NCBI GenBank assembly: GCA_019787685.1
Contig: JAHNUO010000006.1
Span: 1,612,001-1,676,000 of the forward strand
Source: Chiua virens
Lineage: Eukaryota > Basidiomycota > Agaricomycetes > Boletales > Boletaceae
Length of the DNA stretch: 64,000 bases
Direction: 5' to 3'
The notes beneath the pieces were generated by a model. The model did no database searches and was not told where the DNA came from. It worked only from the letters and a program-made list of their open reading frames with translations. The position numbers were made by a program, and so were the translations under genes. Shown in pieces: positions 45,426 to 58,327 of this stretch. Positions within the stretch are counted from its first letter, which is position 1. Each line of letters opens with the position of its first letter.

Positions 45426-46309
45426 CTAATTAGGTGGTACATGTTTCTCAAGTGTATTTTGCGCATGCGTGCGGATCGTCTGAAAAGGGTTGGAAGCATA
45501 ATGAGAACTCTTAAGGATAAGCGGATGGCGAAACTTTTCCGTCTCCCTGGAAGATCAGGTTGGAGTTAGAACGAAATATCACTACTGAAGACGTACAAAA
45601 CGCGTTTCCTCTGGGCCTTGGTGAGGGGTACACCCTTTCCCTCTCCTATAAGTCCAGGTCTTGTCTTTGCGTGCGAACGTTGTTGAGAAGCAAGGTTATC
45701 AGAAGGTGCTTCATCTGGTGGTAGTACCTCCTCGTTATCCAGCGCAGATATGGCCGCTTCAATAGCGCCGAGCCCACCGCCCACTTGTTCACGTTGCTTC
45801 CTGTTAAAACGACGCCTTTGTGCCTTGGAATAAGGGGCAGGTAGATGATACGATACCTGTGTTTGGATCAATCGGGTCCTAAGTTAGTCCTGTTTTGATA
45901 GTGGGGTGCATACTACTGCGTACGATCGATAAAGGCCTCGTGTTTCAGCTGTTGCTTTTCCTTCTTGTTCGGGATGGTGCCAGTGGGAGGCTCGTTTAAA
46001 GACGCGAGAATGTCCTGCCCCTGTCGCGCAATAAACTATCATGCATCGTGATTTGTCGACTGTGGGCGCGTAGATGGGGAAGGTGTGCGTACCGAGACCT
46101 CTGTGTTGGTAGCGGACACCAATCTCCACTGTTTCCACTGCATTGTCTTGGACTGCAAACTGTCGTTTAGATAGTTTCGCAGAGGGCTGATGTGCTCCAA
46201 TACGGGTTCTGCGCTCCCTGGGCTACGACAGAAATGAGTGTGCCAACGGATTCCTGAGGGTAGGAAGCTGTACCATATGGGCAGTGAGCAGGCTTAGATT
46301 GAGTTTGCG
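45426..46309 (-). CDS. SLX9: SLX9-like ribosome biogenesis factor
   Basis: Nucleolar pre-40S assembly factor. The motif chain is KLSKRQFAVQDNAVETVE, then GQDILASLNEPPTG, IPNKKEKQQLKHEAFIDR, LPAPYSKAQRRRFNRKQREQ, GGLGAIEAAISALDNEE, VPLTKAQRKRVLETEKFRHP and the highly characteristic SNPFQTIRTHAQNTLEKH. The last intron (GTACGT to CCAG, about 45537-45592) was traced because it joins KRVL to ETEKF. The stop TAG is at 45426-45428. The start is uncertain: Met at about 46309 (MPQTQSKPAHCP) is in an exon whose junction to ERRTRIGAHQ is not resolved. The junction before GQDIL is also uncertain. Confidence 0.82.
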
Positions 46310-46500
46310 GCATGTTACATGTTATCACTCGACATTTTGGTAATTTCAACTAGCGAACCTACCTAAATAAATAAATGCACCTCACGCAAAAACCAAGGTC
46401 TCCAAAAAATATATCAAATTTCATGAAGTAGGAGAAATACAAAAGTAGGAGCGTATGTAAGGTATTTACGAAAATCGCATCAATGTGGTTTATTCATCCG

Positions 46501-48005
46501 TCAGCTAATACTTGAACCCAGCGGTATGCCACCTGGCTGTGAATTCTCCACCCCAACTACGATGAATCCACCCGTGACAAGCATGGCGCCTACCAACACT
46601 TGAAAAGTCGCTGGCTTGCCGAGGAAATAGTCGCCAAACAGCGCTAACGGTATAGTGAGACTAAGACCGACGGTAACAACGAGGGGTGTGGTTTTGAGCA
46701 TTGCAGTGACATAAAGATAATCGGCCAGCAGAGTGACAAACATCTGGATCATTGTATGCCGCATTCAGAGGCATTACGAGACAGAGGCAAGACGAAGGAA
46801 TACTCACATTGACAAGAATGGCTACCACACCCTCTTTAGTGCTGGGAAGCTCCAAGGATTCCAGGCCAAGCCAGTGCAAAAGAAGAGCGACTGGCCAACC
46901 AAGTGAAATGATGAATACACCCATGTAACCGAACAAGAGTTGCATATCTATCCGTGATTCGTCCTTGATTTGCACCTTCAAGTATACCATATACATGGCA
47001 TAGAATAAAGCTGAAAGCAGAGCGAAAATATCTCCCAGAGTTGCCACGAAGTTTCCAGACTGAGTATGAGTTATGAGGGTGGGTGTTGGACTGGGCGATG
47101 AATCGGAGAGCGATACAAGGGCAACACCACCGAAGCTAGATGGGATGAATTCGCGTGGTGGAATGCAATGCCCACTTGACACACCTTGTAAAAACTGCGC
47201 AAATCTTCATGAGACTCAGTGTCTCGACATGGAATATACGGCCAATTGCCAGGGTGAAGATACCTACATCAGTGTCAGACACCAGCCGACTAAGACAAGT
47301 GGGGCTTACCGCTCATGCTGGACAAAACAGTTGCACTTGCCACACTCGTACATGCAAGTGCGATACCTAACGCCCAATTAGCAGCGAACCACATGATACC
47401 GAAATAGATTGCAAGCTTTGCTGTTTCTTCTGGGGTGATGTGATCGTCAACTTCGCATGACAACCGCGAGATCTGTAACAACTCGAAGGAGCAGAACATG
47501 AATCCATAGGAACGAAACAAACCAGAGGGTCACGCTCAACGGCAGTATCTTGAGACAAAGGCTGGTGACTTGGGAGTTCATGTCATGGAAGATTCAATGT
47601 ATCGACATTGTCATAGGCTCACCTGATGTTCCTCCGCTGGTTCAAAGTATTGTACGCGGACAATTTCCGGATACAAGAGGGAAGGAGGTAGAGGGTAAAG
47701 GGCGCCGTGCTCAGATACGTTACCCTGCGGTTCAGTCAATGCCTACTGACCGCCATAGAACACGACGACGTACATGAAAGGTTTCTGATAACCGCCAGTA
47801 AACGTATACTGAAGAGCTGTCAGCGGTTCCCAGCTAGTTAGTTGGGTGATTCTACCTGAATCGCAAAGTTTGATGAGGTCCAGAGAAGGGCAACTACAAG
47901 GAGGAGACATATGCCGATTTCATAGTCGAAGCTGCCTGTGGTCGTTATCTTTGGGGGTCGCGACCTCGACCTGCGCTCTTCATTCTGTGTGGATGCAGTG
48001 TTCAT
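46501..48005 (-). CDS. SLC35F-type (EamA/DUF6) transporter, copy 1
   Basis: Multipass membrane transporter of the SLC35F5 / yeast Thi74-YML018C type. The start MNTASTQNEERRSRSRPP is basic. Helices follow with DYEIGICLLLVVALLWTSSN, AIYFGIMWFAANWALGIALA, ASATVLSSMSG, IFALLSALFYAMYMVYLK, LLFGYMGVFIISLGWPVALL, TTPLVVTVGLSLTIPLALFGD and the end KPATFQVLVGAMLVTGGFIV. Short introns interrupt it throughout. Substrate unknown; vacuolar or Golgi residence is a family-based inference. A close paralogue (copy 2) lies about 4 kb away on the same strand. Confidence 0.85.
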
Positions 48006-49072
48006 GAAGTCAACTGGACGTGCTCGGGGTCGGGGCGCTCAAGAGTAGTCGCCTAGTACTAGTGAGCTGCGGGAGGACAAGCACTACCGCCGTGACTAGT
48101 GCTTGTACTCACTATAATCGGGTCCAATGCGTAGCAAACATGTTGTGCCGTAAAGATGACGCATGCAGTAGCCGACTTAGTATAGTCAGACTCGCTTTAG
48201 GCTTATCATCAACTTCAACTTATCATAGAGCTGTACTTACCGCTTCTTGCTCGATACACCGCGCATGGAACCAGCCATACCGGTCCGTCAAGGCAAAAAT
48301 CACGTCTAGGTCCATTTCTGTCTACTTCACCATCTCACAGTTACCAAATCACAATCTCAACGTTCCAACCACCGCCTAATAACTGTGTCGTCTGGGTGAA
48401 AGTGACCCCGTCGAAGCCGTCAAAAATCTGTCACATCTCCGGAGGAGCGTTACTTACCATCATTTATTCGCTGCATCCCGGCGCTCCAACGGGACCCAGA
48501 TTTCAGTTTCAAGGTGTTGATGGAACAGATCGATGTTTATCTACAATCCTCTCTCTAGTTCAAATCTGTCTGGGTTCATCGAAGGGGGTACCGTGGCGCA
48601 GCTGTCAATGCATCGTGGAATCAGGACATATTCGACACATCGACAAGTCATACAAATAATGTTGCAATGTTGCACAAGTCTCCTCCCGTACGTTAACTGC
48701 TGATGAACTAAACCACATTTCTGGTCAGACTTCGGATCGTGAAGGTGACAGTCTCGCGCCGCGACTCGGAAGGAAGAGGAGAGCCCTTGTGAAGTATGTA
48801 TCCCTGACGTGCTGCTCACCGTTCTTGAGCTTTATTGTTTTTTCTTCTGAATGTCCAACGTAGTTAGACTGACTATGGAGAGTCGTTCTTGGCGTGGTAG
48901 AATACCATGCTTCTCGACATCATCGCAAGGAAAAAAGTTCCCGTATGTCCATACCAGTACCAGCTGTATACGTCCGTAAGATTTGTGATGAGTCCAATCC
49001 GCAGAGCGTGTTCTAAATCACATCCACGAATGAACCAGTAATTGCGATGAAGAACAGATCCCCGAGCCTAGC
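48006..49072. other. Unannotated interval upstream of SLC35F copy 1
   Basis: There are short plus frames at 48020-48379 and 48396-48659 and a minus frame at 48541-48819. None shows a recognisable domain or convincing splice chain. It probably holds the copy 1 promoter and the 3' flank of the WW gene. Confidence 0.35.
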
Positions 49073-51548
49073 TCAAACGTCTGGCTCTCCAAGAACCAGA
49101 GTCTTCTCTGTCGAAGAATCCGTACTATCCCCTTCCGAGCCATCCATCCCATAAAGCATCCCCGTCACAGAAAAGCACATGGTCACGAGCAAAACGATAA
49201 TGAAGCATTCAACGCCGAGGGTCACAACAGTCCCACGTTCCTTCGGACCAAAGAGCTGTATCGCCAAGGCTGTAGAAAAGAGAGCGATTCTGCAACCATT
49301 GAGAAGGGAGGTCATAGTCATGACGACCAGAGCGGAAGTCACGTACGACCAGATAAGGCTCGCCATTGGAAGACTATGCGTGATGGCAAGACACGCCATC
49401 CCCGACCTGATTCGACTGAGAACATGCATGGCTTTGCCCTATAATAATCGGCGTGAGCGTCCCAACTCAGAAATTGAGATGTTTTCCATGGGGACATACC
49501 GCAGGGACCGCACGTGTCAATCCTGGATTACTGTACGCATTCAGCAAGGTAAACGAAAACACAATAGAGGCGACTGTTGCGACTATTGAGCAATAGATGA
49601 TGACTTGGATCGCAGTCGTGTTATGTCCTGAATTGACAACACCAGGAACAGCGAGAAAACTAAAGTCTACCGCAAGCATTACGGTGGACTGCGAACCATA
49701 AGGATTCAGTCATAGTGAAGGCAAGATAGACTCACAAAGATAGTGTACCGACCCCACTCAGTTGTCAGTCTGTCGACAAACTCCTTCCATCGGGGCTGGA
49801 TGATCATGCTATCAACCCAAACTCGATGCAGTCGTTGAGAATGTTCGTTCGGTGATCCGAATAGAAATACGTTAATGACTTGAAATAGGACACGACGATC
49901 CCAGGTCGGTGGCTCAAACAGTGGTGTATCCGCGTTCAAACGTACGGTCGGCTGACCACAGAAATTCACGAACTGGTTGTCAGCTAGTATTGCGTTACAA
50001 AAGCCAAGTGACTTGAGAAATCTAGTGATACTTACTGAAATAACTCATCAGGCGTGCTTCGAACTGAGTCAGCACGAGTACACATGCGATAAAATTAGAT
50101 CGTACCAACCACCCATACACTGTACGGGTTGTTCATTTTATCGCCTTCGTTGAACGTCAGCAACATCAGTGAGAGAAGAAAGAGAAGAAATACCCTTCAG
50201 TGAATTGACGAGGTCTGATATTGCAACCAGCTCGTCTTTTCCAAACGGACTCGAAGGGGAATGACCAGTCATCATATCTAATGTATCTGATGAGAACATC
50301 TTACAGTTATGGAAGAAAATGACATACCAGTCTTCGCGTGATTGAGCATGCCTCTCAGGTCTTCGACGATTCCCTCCGGAAGTGTATGACCTGTGGGGGT
50401 GGGGGAAGTATTCACAGTGCATCCTTGAATCGAGGTCACGCGCATTATCCTTCAGTTGGGATCAGTGGGAGGAAAGTTCATGGGATAGACATTCATACCT
50501 CGAATTGCGAGGAAAAGCGTACCAGTAAAGTGATTCGACCAAATACTCTAAACGCTTGTCAATGAAAGACAATGAAGGAGTATCAAACGTACTGATATGG
50601 CTATGTTCAGTAACACCTTGCAAGGAGTTTCCGAGTTGATTCATGGTAATCCGATCGACCCAGAAGAGAAGGTGGCTGGAGTGGTCGACGAAGTAATAGC
50701 ACCAATTCTGATCGTTGATACTGATGACGAGTTCTGTGAACTCATCTAACAAGATAGAATCTTGTTTTTCGATTGCCATCTGAACGAGTGCTGTGGCCAC
50801 AAAAAGGAGTTTTTTTCTTGTTTCGGAGTCGCAGATATTGCTTTCTGTCCATATACGCTTTTCAAAGTGGGCTTAGAGCAGAAGTATAGTGCACTGTGGA
50901 GAAACCATACCATTTCTTGATGATAAAATAGAACATTGCCTTCAGGATGAATGTGTCGGTTCCATCCGTTAGGAAGTGACGATCTAAATTTGTATTCATT
51001 GAACAACAGCATGCTCGTCTGCCTGAATGGATGGGCTTACACATTGACAGTCAAGAGTTCCTTCTGTCCCGGTTGAATACAAAGAGGGTCGGGTTTCCGC
51101 TGACTGCCCAGGATGAGAGTGAGGGTGGTATTAACATATATCCTTGAAAATCCTACCTGAGCCTCCTTTGCCGATAGCGCTGCGATACTCTTTCCGGCGT
51201 CGCAGGGCATCGGTTGAATGGAAATTTGTGTTTAGAAAAGAGATCCTGGTATGTTGCTAACTCGTTTTTCCAACGAGATTCACCGGGCGATTTTCCGTTG
51301 GGCTCTCCTTCCACCTCGCGGTTTGGAATGTGTTGCGAGCGGTCTGCAGTGGCGTGGTTATCCACCGCTGCAGGAGCGTCGTTGGCATTTAGCTGGCCAA
51401 ATCGAGGTGTGGCATGTGTTAAAATTGACCTCCAAAGTGAGGTGCACCAAGTCTGTAGCGCGAATGCTGTTCTTCGAATCGACGCAAAGGAGTGACGGAG
51501 AATTGAGAACAGAAAGCGGAAAAGCCGTGAGTTTGTCCTCGAGGGCAT
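49073..51548 (-). CDS. WW-like domain protein with C-terminal membrane helices
   Basis: A basidiomycete family of unknown function. The start MPSRTNSRLFRFLFSILRH is a basic, hydrophobic region that may be a membrane anchor. A WW-like fold, LPNGWNRHIHPEGNVLFYHQ, is followed by a second WW-like segment, NWCYYFVDHSSHLLFWVD. An exon with helical LSFIDKRLEYLVESLYWYA follows. The C-terminal part carries WVDSMIIQPRWKEFVDRLT and then hydrophobic helices TVMLAVDFSFLAVPGVV, IIYCSIVATVASIVFSFTLL and VECFIIVLLVTMCFSVTG. It ends in a Ser/Asp-rich tail. Exon junctions between 49970 and 50460 are approximate. It is flanked by the two SLC35F paralogues, and all three are on the minus strand. Confidence 0.65.
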
Positions 51549-51652
51549 CTCTCAGGGCGACGAGCAGAAACTTCCAGGCTTGACACTGCCATTGCATCAC
51601 CTTGTTCGCTTGATAGTCCAAAAGCACACGCATGTCAACTTGGAGCCAATGA

Positions 51653-51853
51653 TCAAGCTTTCAAGTCCGTCATGATTGCGCGACCCCAGATGTCGTTTAA
51701 GGCCTCTTTCCACCGGCCTGTACGATATGCCTCTGCTTCGGCCCCTGCCCGCACGGGTCGCGTGAAGTCGAAACTCGCCGTCTCTACCTTCCAAGATGCA
51801 CGCGTCTCTTCGTGCTTGTTCAACGTGACATTGCCAGTAGATCCGGATGCCAT
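51653..51853 (-). CDS. Possible small unrecognised gene or first exon
   Basis: The frame MASGSTGNVTLNKHEETRAS continues into a segment with FTRPVRAGAEAEAYRTGRW and WGRAIMTDLKA before a stop. A downstream frame (VMQWQCQAWKFLLVALRDAL, about 51560-51600) could be a second exon. The residue pattern looks protein-like, but I recognise no family. It might instead be an upstream exon of the WW gene, although that gene has its own good start. Confidence 0.3.
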   Translation of the reverse strand: MASGSTGNVTLNKHEETRASWKVETASFDFTRPVRAGAEAEAYRTGRWKEALNDIWGRAIMTDLKA

Positions 51854-51978
51854 TGTATTACCAAGGTATTATCAGATGTACAAATTGCAAAAGATCTCTA
51901 AAATGAAAATATCATGCAGCATGGAAAATGCACAGGGTGTTGAAGGTATCGTGGTCACACGTAGAGGAAGGAAAAAAA

Positions 51979-53558
51979 CTACGCGTCAAATGCATGCGTC
52001 TGCGATTCCAACGGGACCGCTTCTTCAAGACGTTGTCCTTGTTGGTCCATTCCTTCGCCAGGTACTGGTTCTTGAGCTTGCACACTGGCACCTTCCGTCG
52101 GCTTCGAATTCTCCACCCCAACCACGATGAATGCACCGGTGACGAGGATAGCGCCTATCAATACCTGGAAAGTGGCGGGCTTGCCGAGGAAGTAGTCGCC
52201 AATAACCGCCAAAGGTATAGTGAGGCTAAGACCGACAGTAGCAACGAGTGGTGTAGTCTTGAGCATTGCAATGACATAAATATAGTCACTCGACAGTGTG
52301 ATAAACATCTACATCCCCCATGGATCACCAACATGAGTGATTGCAAACAGAAGTCTACCATCAGAACACTCACATTGACAAAAATGGCAATGACGGCCTC
52401 CTTGGTGCCAGGAAGTTCCAAAGACTCCAATTTAAGCCAGTGCAAAAGGATCGCAATTGGCCAGCCCAGTAAAACGTTGAAAAGACCCACATAACCAAAG
52501 AAGAGTTGCATATCTATCCGTGACTCCTGCCTAATTTGCACTTTCAAGAATATCATATATATGGCATAGAACAGAGCTGAAAGTAAAGCGAGGATATCAC
52601 CCAGGATTGCCAGGAGATTGACAGGCCGAACATTAGTTGTGAGGGTAGATGCAGGGACTAGACGATGAATCGGAGAGCGATACAAGGACAACACCACCGA
52701 AACTAGATCGAGTGAATTCAAGAAATGAAATCGAATCCTCAAATTTACATACCTTGTAAAAACTGCACAAATCTTTACGAGAGTCAAGGTCTCAACGCGA
52801 AATATACGACCAACTGCTAGGGTAAATATACCTGTATGACCGTTAGAAACTTGCCAACTAGGACGAGAGATGCCTACCACTCATGCTAGATAAAACAGTT
52901 GCACTCGCTACACTCGTGTATGCAAGTGCAGCATTCAATGTCCAATTGGCTGCGAACCAAAGGAAACAGAAATAGGCTGCAAGCTTTGCCGTCTCCTCGG
53001 GCGTGATGCGATCTTCAACCTCACGCGACGAATGTATGGTCTGTAGAGACTCAAAGAAGCAGAACACTAGTCGCTGGAAATGGAACCTACAGGAGGCTCA
53101 TGTTGAACAGCGGCATCTTGAGATAAAGGCTGGTAACTGAGGAATTCTCGACGTGAATTCATGATACATTCAACAGTATCGTATGCTCACTTCGTGTTCT
53201 TCCGCTGAGACAAAGTACCCGTGAACAACCTACGCAGAAAAGAGGGCACGAGATAGAGTGTAAACGAAGCCGTGCTCAAATACGTTATCCTGTAGTGCCG
53301 TCAACGCCCATAATTGCAATGGAACACGACATCGTACATGAAAGGCTTCTCATAGCCACCGGTAAACATATACTGAAGAGTTGTTAGCGGTGAAGCTAGT
53401 TAGCTTGGTGGTTGTACCTGGGTCACGAAATTCGATGAGGTCCAGAGAAGGACGACGATAAGCAGGAGACATATGCCGATTGGATAATCGTTCATTGACA
53501 TCTTCGGGGGTCGCGATCTCGACCTGCGCTCTTCATTCTGTGTGGACACCGGGTTCAT
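51979..53558 (-). CDS. SLC35F-type (EamA/DUF6) transporter, copy 2
   Basis: A paralogue of copy 1. Start MNPVSTQNEERRSRSRPP, then YPIGICLLLIVVLLWTSSN, AAYFCFLWFAANWTLNAALA, ASATVLSSMSG, ILALLSALFYAIYMIFLK, QLFFGYVGLFNVLLGWPIAI and TTPLVATVGLSLTIPLAVIG. The EamA end KPATFQVLIGAILVTGAFIV is followed by a C-terminal extension, longer than in copy 1, rich in Glu/Gln and ending SQTHAFDA. Exon layout matches copy 1. No frame break was noticed. Tandem duplication is the simplest origin; the substrate is unknown. Confidence 0.84.
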
Positions 53559-53782
53559 GAAGTAGTCGTGCGAGTCAAGCTTTCACCATTTCGTGACTAA
53601 TGCGGACTCTGTGCCGTGTGCGCGTGCGAAAGGCAGCACTACTCGGGTTCCCGTGGCAGCGTTCCGGTCCAAGCTGAAGAAACATACATGTGTACATAGC
53701 CATAAGGATGCCGAACGCAGCGTGTACAATAGTGTGATACACTAGGGAGTGTGCAGCAGAAAAGAGGGGAAAAGGCTGAAAG

Positions 53783-55087
53783 TCATGCACGCCTTCTGGT
53801 ACCAGCATGATACTTGACCTTTTCGAAGATCCTGAATAGACTAATGACGAGGTTGGTGCAGTACGTGATGAGACCGAACATCACAAGACAGATCAGGGCG
53901 AGCTGGCTGTCGCAGATGGTGTCTGCAATCTGTCCCAAACCCGGGGAATTCAATGGGACTCGGGGTAATTCACTGTACCAAGCGATGCTGCTAGCTGGCG
54001 CGCACGGTATAGGGGAGGTGAAGTAGTTGTCAAAGCAGAGTGACAAGGCTGCGGACCAGGCGCAGATGAAACATACTTCCAGCAAGGTGTGGGCGAGCTT
54101 CCCGGAAGTGGGCCATAGTCCTAGCGGTCGACTGAAATACTCCACCTAGAAGGGGTAAGAAACTGGATGAGTATTTAGAAATGTAGCTTACATAGATGGC
54201 AAGCATGACATGAAGGAGGGTTAACGGCGCAAATATGATCACCAGCGTTCTAGAAGCAGGGCAGGGCAAATGAGAAGTAATCGGCTGATATCCGGAGTTA
54301 CAGACGTTCACTTACGGCGAGCTTCCGACCACCCCCATCACATGATAATCCGTTTCCCATATTCTGATCTGGATCGCTACGACCAAGGCAGAGGTCGTGA
54401 AAGTGATGTTTATGAATCTGAAAAGCTACGAAAGGTCATCTTAAGCTCCGAGCCTGAAAAGTAACAAGAACATACCAGAGGGACGAATATGTTTGACAAA
54501 ATGAAGGTCCTGAAACGTTTCCTCCTTGAGCGACTGAGCGTAGACTTTTCAGCCAGATTCTGTGTCCTGGCTTTCCGCCATATTAGCGTAGTGGCCGCGG
54601 TTCTCACCCTGTAATTCGAGTTTGCCTCTCCTTGGGGAGTCCCGAGCCAAATGTTTACTTCCAAAGGGGGCTGTGGAAGGGACAGTGGATCGAGGTGCAG
54701 GCGATTCGTCGGACTGTCTCTCCTGTAGACTGATGAAGTGATGTGACGGTCGATCATCCGTCAGTGGCTGATTGAGATCTGTCAAGTCCGTTTCGTGCCA
54801 ATCATGTCTCCCAGACCTTTCACGGGGACGGACAAAGGTCCACCATCGCGAACGGTTGTCGTTCTCGCGACCGAGCGCATCGAGGGTAGATCTGGAACTG
54901 GAGGCCAAGTCCGATGGACGGGTATCGGTGATGCTCTTGCGAGGGAGCTTATCGGTTTCATCAAGCTGCTCTGTGGGGGACGGGGGTTCGTCTTGGGCCC
55001 ACGCTAGAACAAGCGAGAATGAGTACGAGTTTCAGGATAATTGATGGATTGTGGACGCACGGGGCGCAGTGACGACGGCTCTGGCAT
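53783..55087 (-). CDS. Multipass membrane protein, family unknown
   Basis: The polar N-terminal half ([17 protein letters not shown], then [12 protein letters not shown]) is followed by a helix [17 protein letters not shown], then [39 protein letters not shown] and [20 protein letters not shown]. It ends with a basic tail [11 protein letters not shown] four-helix topology with a cysteine-bearing loop ([16 protein letters not shown]) suggests a MARVEL-like or similar fungal membrane protein, but that is only a resemblance. The start at 55087 ([19 protein letters not shown]) requires one missing base near 55005 to join LAWAQDEPP; otherwise the first exon is elsewhere. Confidence 0.6.
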
Positions 55088-55308
55088 TGGAAGGAGTGGC
55101 GAAGACGTGTGTACGAGCGCTGTGGGCGACGGTGGAGGACAAGGAGGGGAGAGACGGTGGCTTGGTAACGGTAGTAATGTATTGTCATGATGAGGTGTAG
55201 AGAAGAAGTGTGTGAGGAGTACTACTAGAAAAGAAATGTTGCTAGTAAAGTAGCAGGAAGATCGACATTAGTATTCCGGCGTCTGTTTACTTTCCGACCA
55301 CGACCACC

Positions 55309-56210
55309 ATGGAAGAGGGTGTACCAACCGTCTCCCTCTCTGGCGTCGCAGCTAGATTCGTCTCTCAGTCAGATGTCGACGCAGCCCGATCTCGACGAGA
55401 AGAACAGTGGAAGGCTGCATACGCAAGGTTCGCACCACTACATTACACCCCTCATATTCCCTCATCTTTGTAGGCTAGGTCAAGAGCCTCCTCCTCGGCC
55501 TACTGAAGATGTATTCGATGGCCGCAGTTTAGCAGAGGTAACCCTAACCGTGTACTCGCACATCGTACATGCTGACTCTGGCTTGCCGCAGAAATTGGCT
55601 GCGAACAGGGTAAGATCCTCCGCGACTCACGATAGCGGCTCACGCATACCACACAGGCAGCCAAACAAGAGGAATGGGAAGAAAAGACAAAGCTAGGTAA
55701 TCTCGTGTGTGGCTACGGCCTTTTCTGACCTGCTCTGATGCTCGCGTGCAGCCAACCAGTTCCGAGCATTAGAAGAAGACGAGATCATGTTTCTCGATTC
55801 AATACGAGAGAAACAGGCTGAGGAAGAACGACTGCGCAGGCTACAGGATGGCGAGGAACTCTCGGACTTCAGAAAGTAACGATTGCAGGTCATTACAACG
55901 TGTTCACTTTGACATCCCTCGCAGGGCTGTTGCAGCAAGAGAGAACGCGATCAATAACCCACCTCCTGTAGTCTCAAAGCCTTCCCCACCACATAAACCT
56001 TCAAGTGAGGACCAGGCCAAGGTAACAGTGCCAGCTCCCAAGAAGGAAGTGTCCGCCAAGAAGGCACTCAAAGGCGTCATAGTGAAGAAGAAACCCAAAA
56101 CTGCTAGTACTGAACCCTCGTCGGCACCGTCACAAACGAAAAGCTCTGCTCAGAGGCAAAGCGATGATGCACCTCCGAAAGTCAAACGTCGGAAAATATC
56201 CACCGCTTAA
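55309..56210 (+). CDS. FAM192A/Fyv6-type N-terminal domain nuclear protein
   Basis: A small nuclear protein of the FAM192A/PSME3IP1/NIP30 and yeast Fyv6 family; Fyv6 acts in splicing. The start MEEGVPTVSLSGVAARFVSQ leads to DAARSRREEQWKAAYARLGQ, then LAEKLAANRAAKQEEWEEK, and the family core KLANQFRALEEDEIMFLDSI. The C-terminus is Lys/Pro rich (LKGVIVKKKPKTAS) and ends PKVKRRKISTA, a nuclear-localisation-like tail. Exons 55309-55427, 55474-55537, 55592-55609, then 55657 onward, with further introns near 55697 and 55880. One exon is only 18 nt. Confidence 0.82.
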
Positions 56211-56303
56211 TTCGTGAGACTACTGTATTCATTCATGTCACCATACTAGTCTGTACCACTGCATCATAAATGGATCACATACAGCGGTGATGCATGATGA
56301 CTG

Positions 56304-57940
56304 TCACCCTTTTCGCGTGACTGGTGTTGGTGTCCATCGCACATGGTTGAGATCCTTTTCCTTGCCAGAACTCCCATTGCTCCATCCGGATATCTTTCCC
56401 ATAGCGTCTGCTCGACGTGCCGCGGCTGTACCCAGCGTTGTCCTATCTAGCAGTCGCTTCGCAGCCGGTGTAAGGTTGCCCGGTGCGTCCGCCCTTCGCG
56501 GGGTCCAACTGGGAGGCGCCATTGAGCCTCTTGTCGGAGTACGAGATGGGGTACGCCCCGGAAGAGGTGTTGAACCATTCAGTAAACCAGCCTTTGCACG
56601 AAGACTCTTTGCTGCGCTTGCGGAGAGCCTGTGGGACAACGCTTCACGGCTCGACGGTGCTGATATCTGGAACGTGTTCGGTGGCGGCATCTCTTCTGGC
56701 ACGTCGTCGGATTGGGATATAATTCGAGGTGTAGCATTCAAAGTTCCCCACGTCATGAGCTGTTTGACGGCCTTTGAACCCATCTGCTCGGGAGTAGGCG
56801 ATGGTACGTTTGAGATAAGCGAGAACCCGCCCGCTGTTGGTGACTTTGGACGATCTGCGAGGAGTAAGTCGGAGGATAAAAAGTATAGTGATGAACTTAC
56901 AAGGTGTCCCCTCTATGGCAGCATCTATCCGACTCCGAGTCGGACTCGGAGGGGCAGAGAGGCTCTGCGACTTGCCCGTCGTATCTTGTTCAGGCAGGCG
57001 TGTGTTGTCATGCTTGACGACCTTTGGCACTACTTCAGGTTTGACGGAGATAGTGGAAGTTGACGGATCGTAAGGTGATACATCGGCATCGGGGGGGAAC
57101 ATGAGAGAATTACGGGTCTACAAAGCAGATGTAGTTGCACATTAGAAAGGAAAGTGTAGAGATACCTACCTTGAACTTCCAAGCATCCACTCCAGCGGGC
57201 CGAGTATCCTTCTTTGGAGCCATTACGTCTACCGCTTGCTCAGGCGAGCTCTTCTCCGAGACGACTAGAAGCTTCCCTTCTGATTCGTCCTGAGTTCCTG
57301 AGGAATCACTCCCTGCCATTATGAGCCCAGCAACTACTGGGGCCTCGATCACAAGTCTCTCGCGCACCCCAGGCCCGGAAGGCTGCTCTATTAACATTCT
57401 CTCCCTCCGCTCCAACATCTTACCCCTCTGCTCGTCCACCCTCCTTTGTGCCTCCCAAGCCCAACCCCACTTCTCCCGCCGCTGCCTGTTCTCCTCGTGC
57501 ATGATCTGCGTGAAACTTGCATTGTCCTCCGAAGTATGTTTGGCCTGGAATGAATCGAGGCTCATATTTGTATCGTACCGTGGTCGTTTTGCGGCTGGTT
57601 CTCCGACCTCGCGAGGCGTGCGGAGTGGTGTGTCCAAGGGTGCGGTGCCATACGGCGTCTCGGAAGGCGTCTGCCAGCCCCTTCGGACAAAGCAGGCGGG
57701 AGTTGAGTCAACTTCTTGTAGACGACGCACGGAGGCTTGGATAAGACTCGGGTCATTCGAGCGTAGTGCATCGAGATAGCCATTGGTGGCATCGAGATGG
57801 ACGAGGGATGGGAAGAAATCGCGGGCAATGATATGAGAAAGAGCCTCTGTGTATTCGTCTTCTTCGAGGATTTCTTGTCTGTTCAAAGACCTCTTTGGAG
57901 GCATTGCAATTGTAGATGGTCCTGCTTCGGAGGTGGACAT
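56304..57940 (-). CDS. ESS2: ESS2/DGCR14-type nuclear protein (spliceosome-associated)
   Basis: Es2 family, a component of the C-complex spliceosome in other eukaryotes. MPPKRSLNRQEILEEDEYTE and LSHIIARDFFPSLVHL are the family's diagnostic N-terminus. The middle has FTQIMHEENRQRREKWGWAW. The C-terminal part has PSPTPEQMGSKAVKQLMTWG and LNATPRI, then the ISAPSSREALSHRLSASAAK region. Exons are about 57176-57940, 56910-57110 and 56304-56865, with short GT-AG introns. Start chosen at 57940 (MSTSEAGPSTIA); an internal Met, MPPKR, could also be used. Confidence 0.88.
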
Positions 57941-58327
57941 GATAGCTCAAGACATCAAGTGAAACACAGCCACAATTGTACTAGCATTACCATCAATTAT
58001 AGCACAATATAAACAAGCTACGCTAGTCTTCGAAGGGGGAATGCAAGTAAATACATACACAAAAACGGACAAGGGTCACTCTTTCTACCATTATCAAAGG
58101 CGCTAACATCGGTCATAAAAACTTGTGGGAGGCCTAATAACCAGTGATGCAGGGACGTGAATATCCAGATCGGTCGGGACTCGGGGAAGATAGCATTGAA
58201 ATCGGTCCTCGAGACCAGACGCGGATGTGAAAAGAAACCGGGATGGTATCGAACGCAACAGTAGCGTGAGCAGAGGGGATAATCAACCTGTGAGATAGAA
58301 ACAAATCATGGCTTGCATAATTGTAGG

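Noticed and set aside
56287..57063. 258-residue plus-strand ORF
   Set aside because: It is antisense to ESS2, whose minus frame carries the family motifs.
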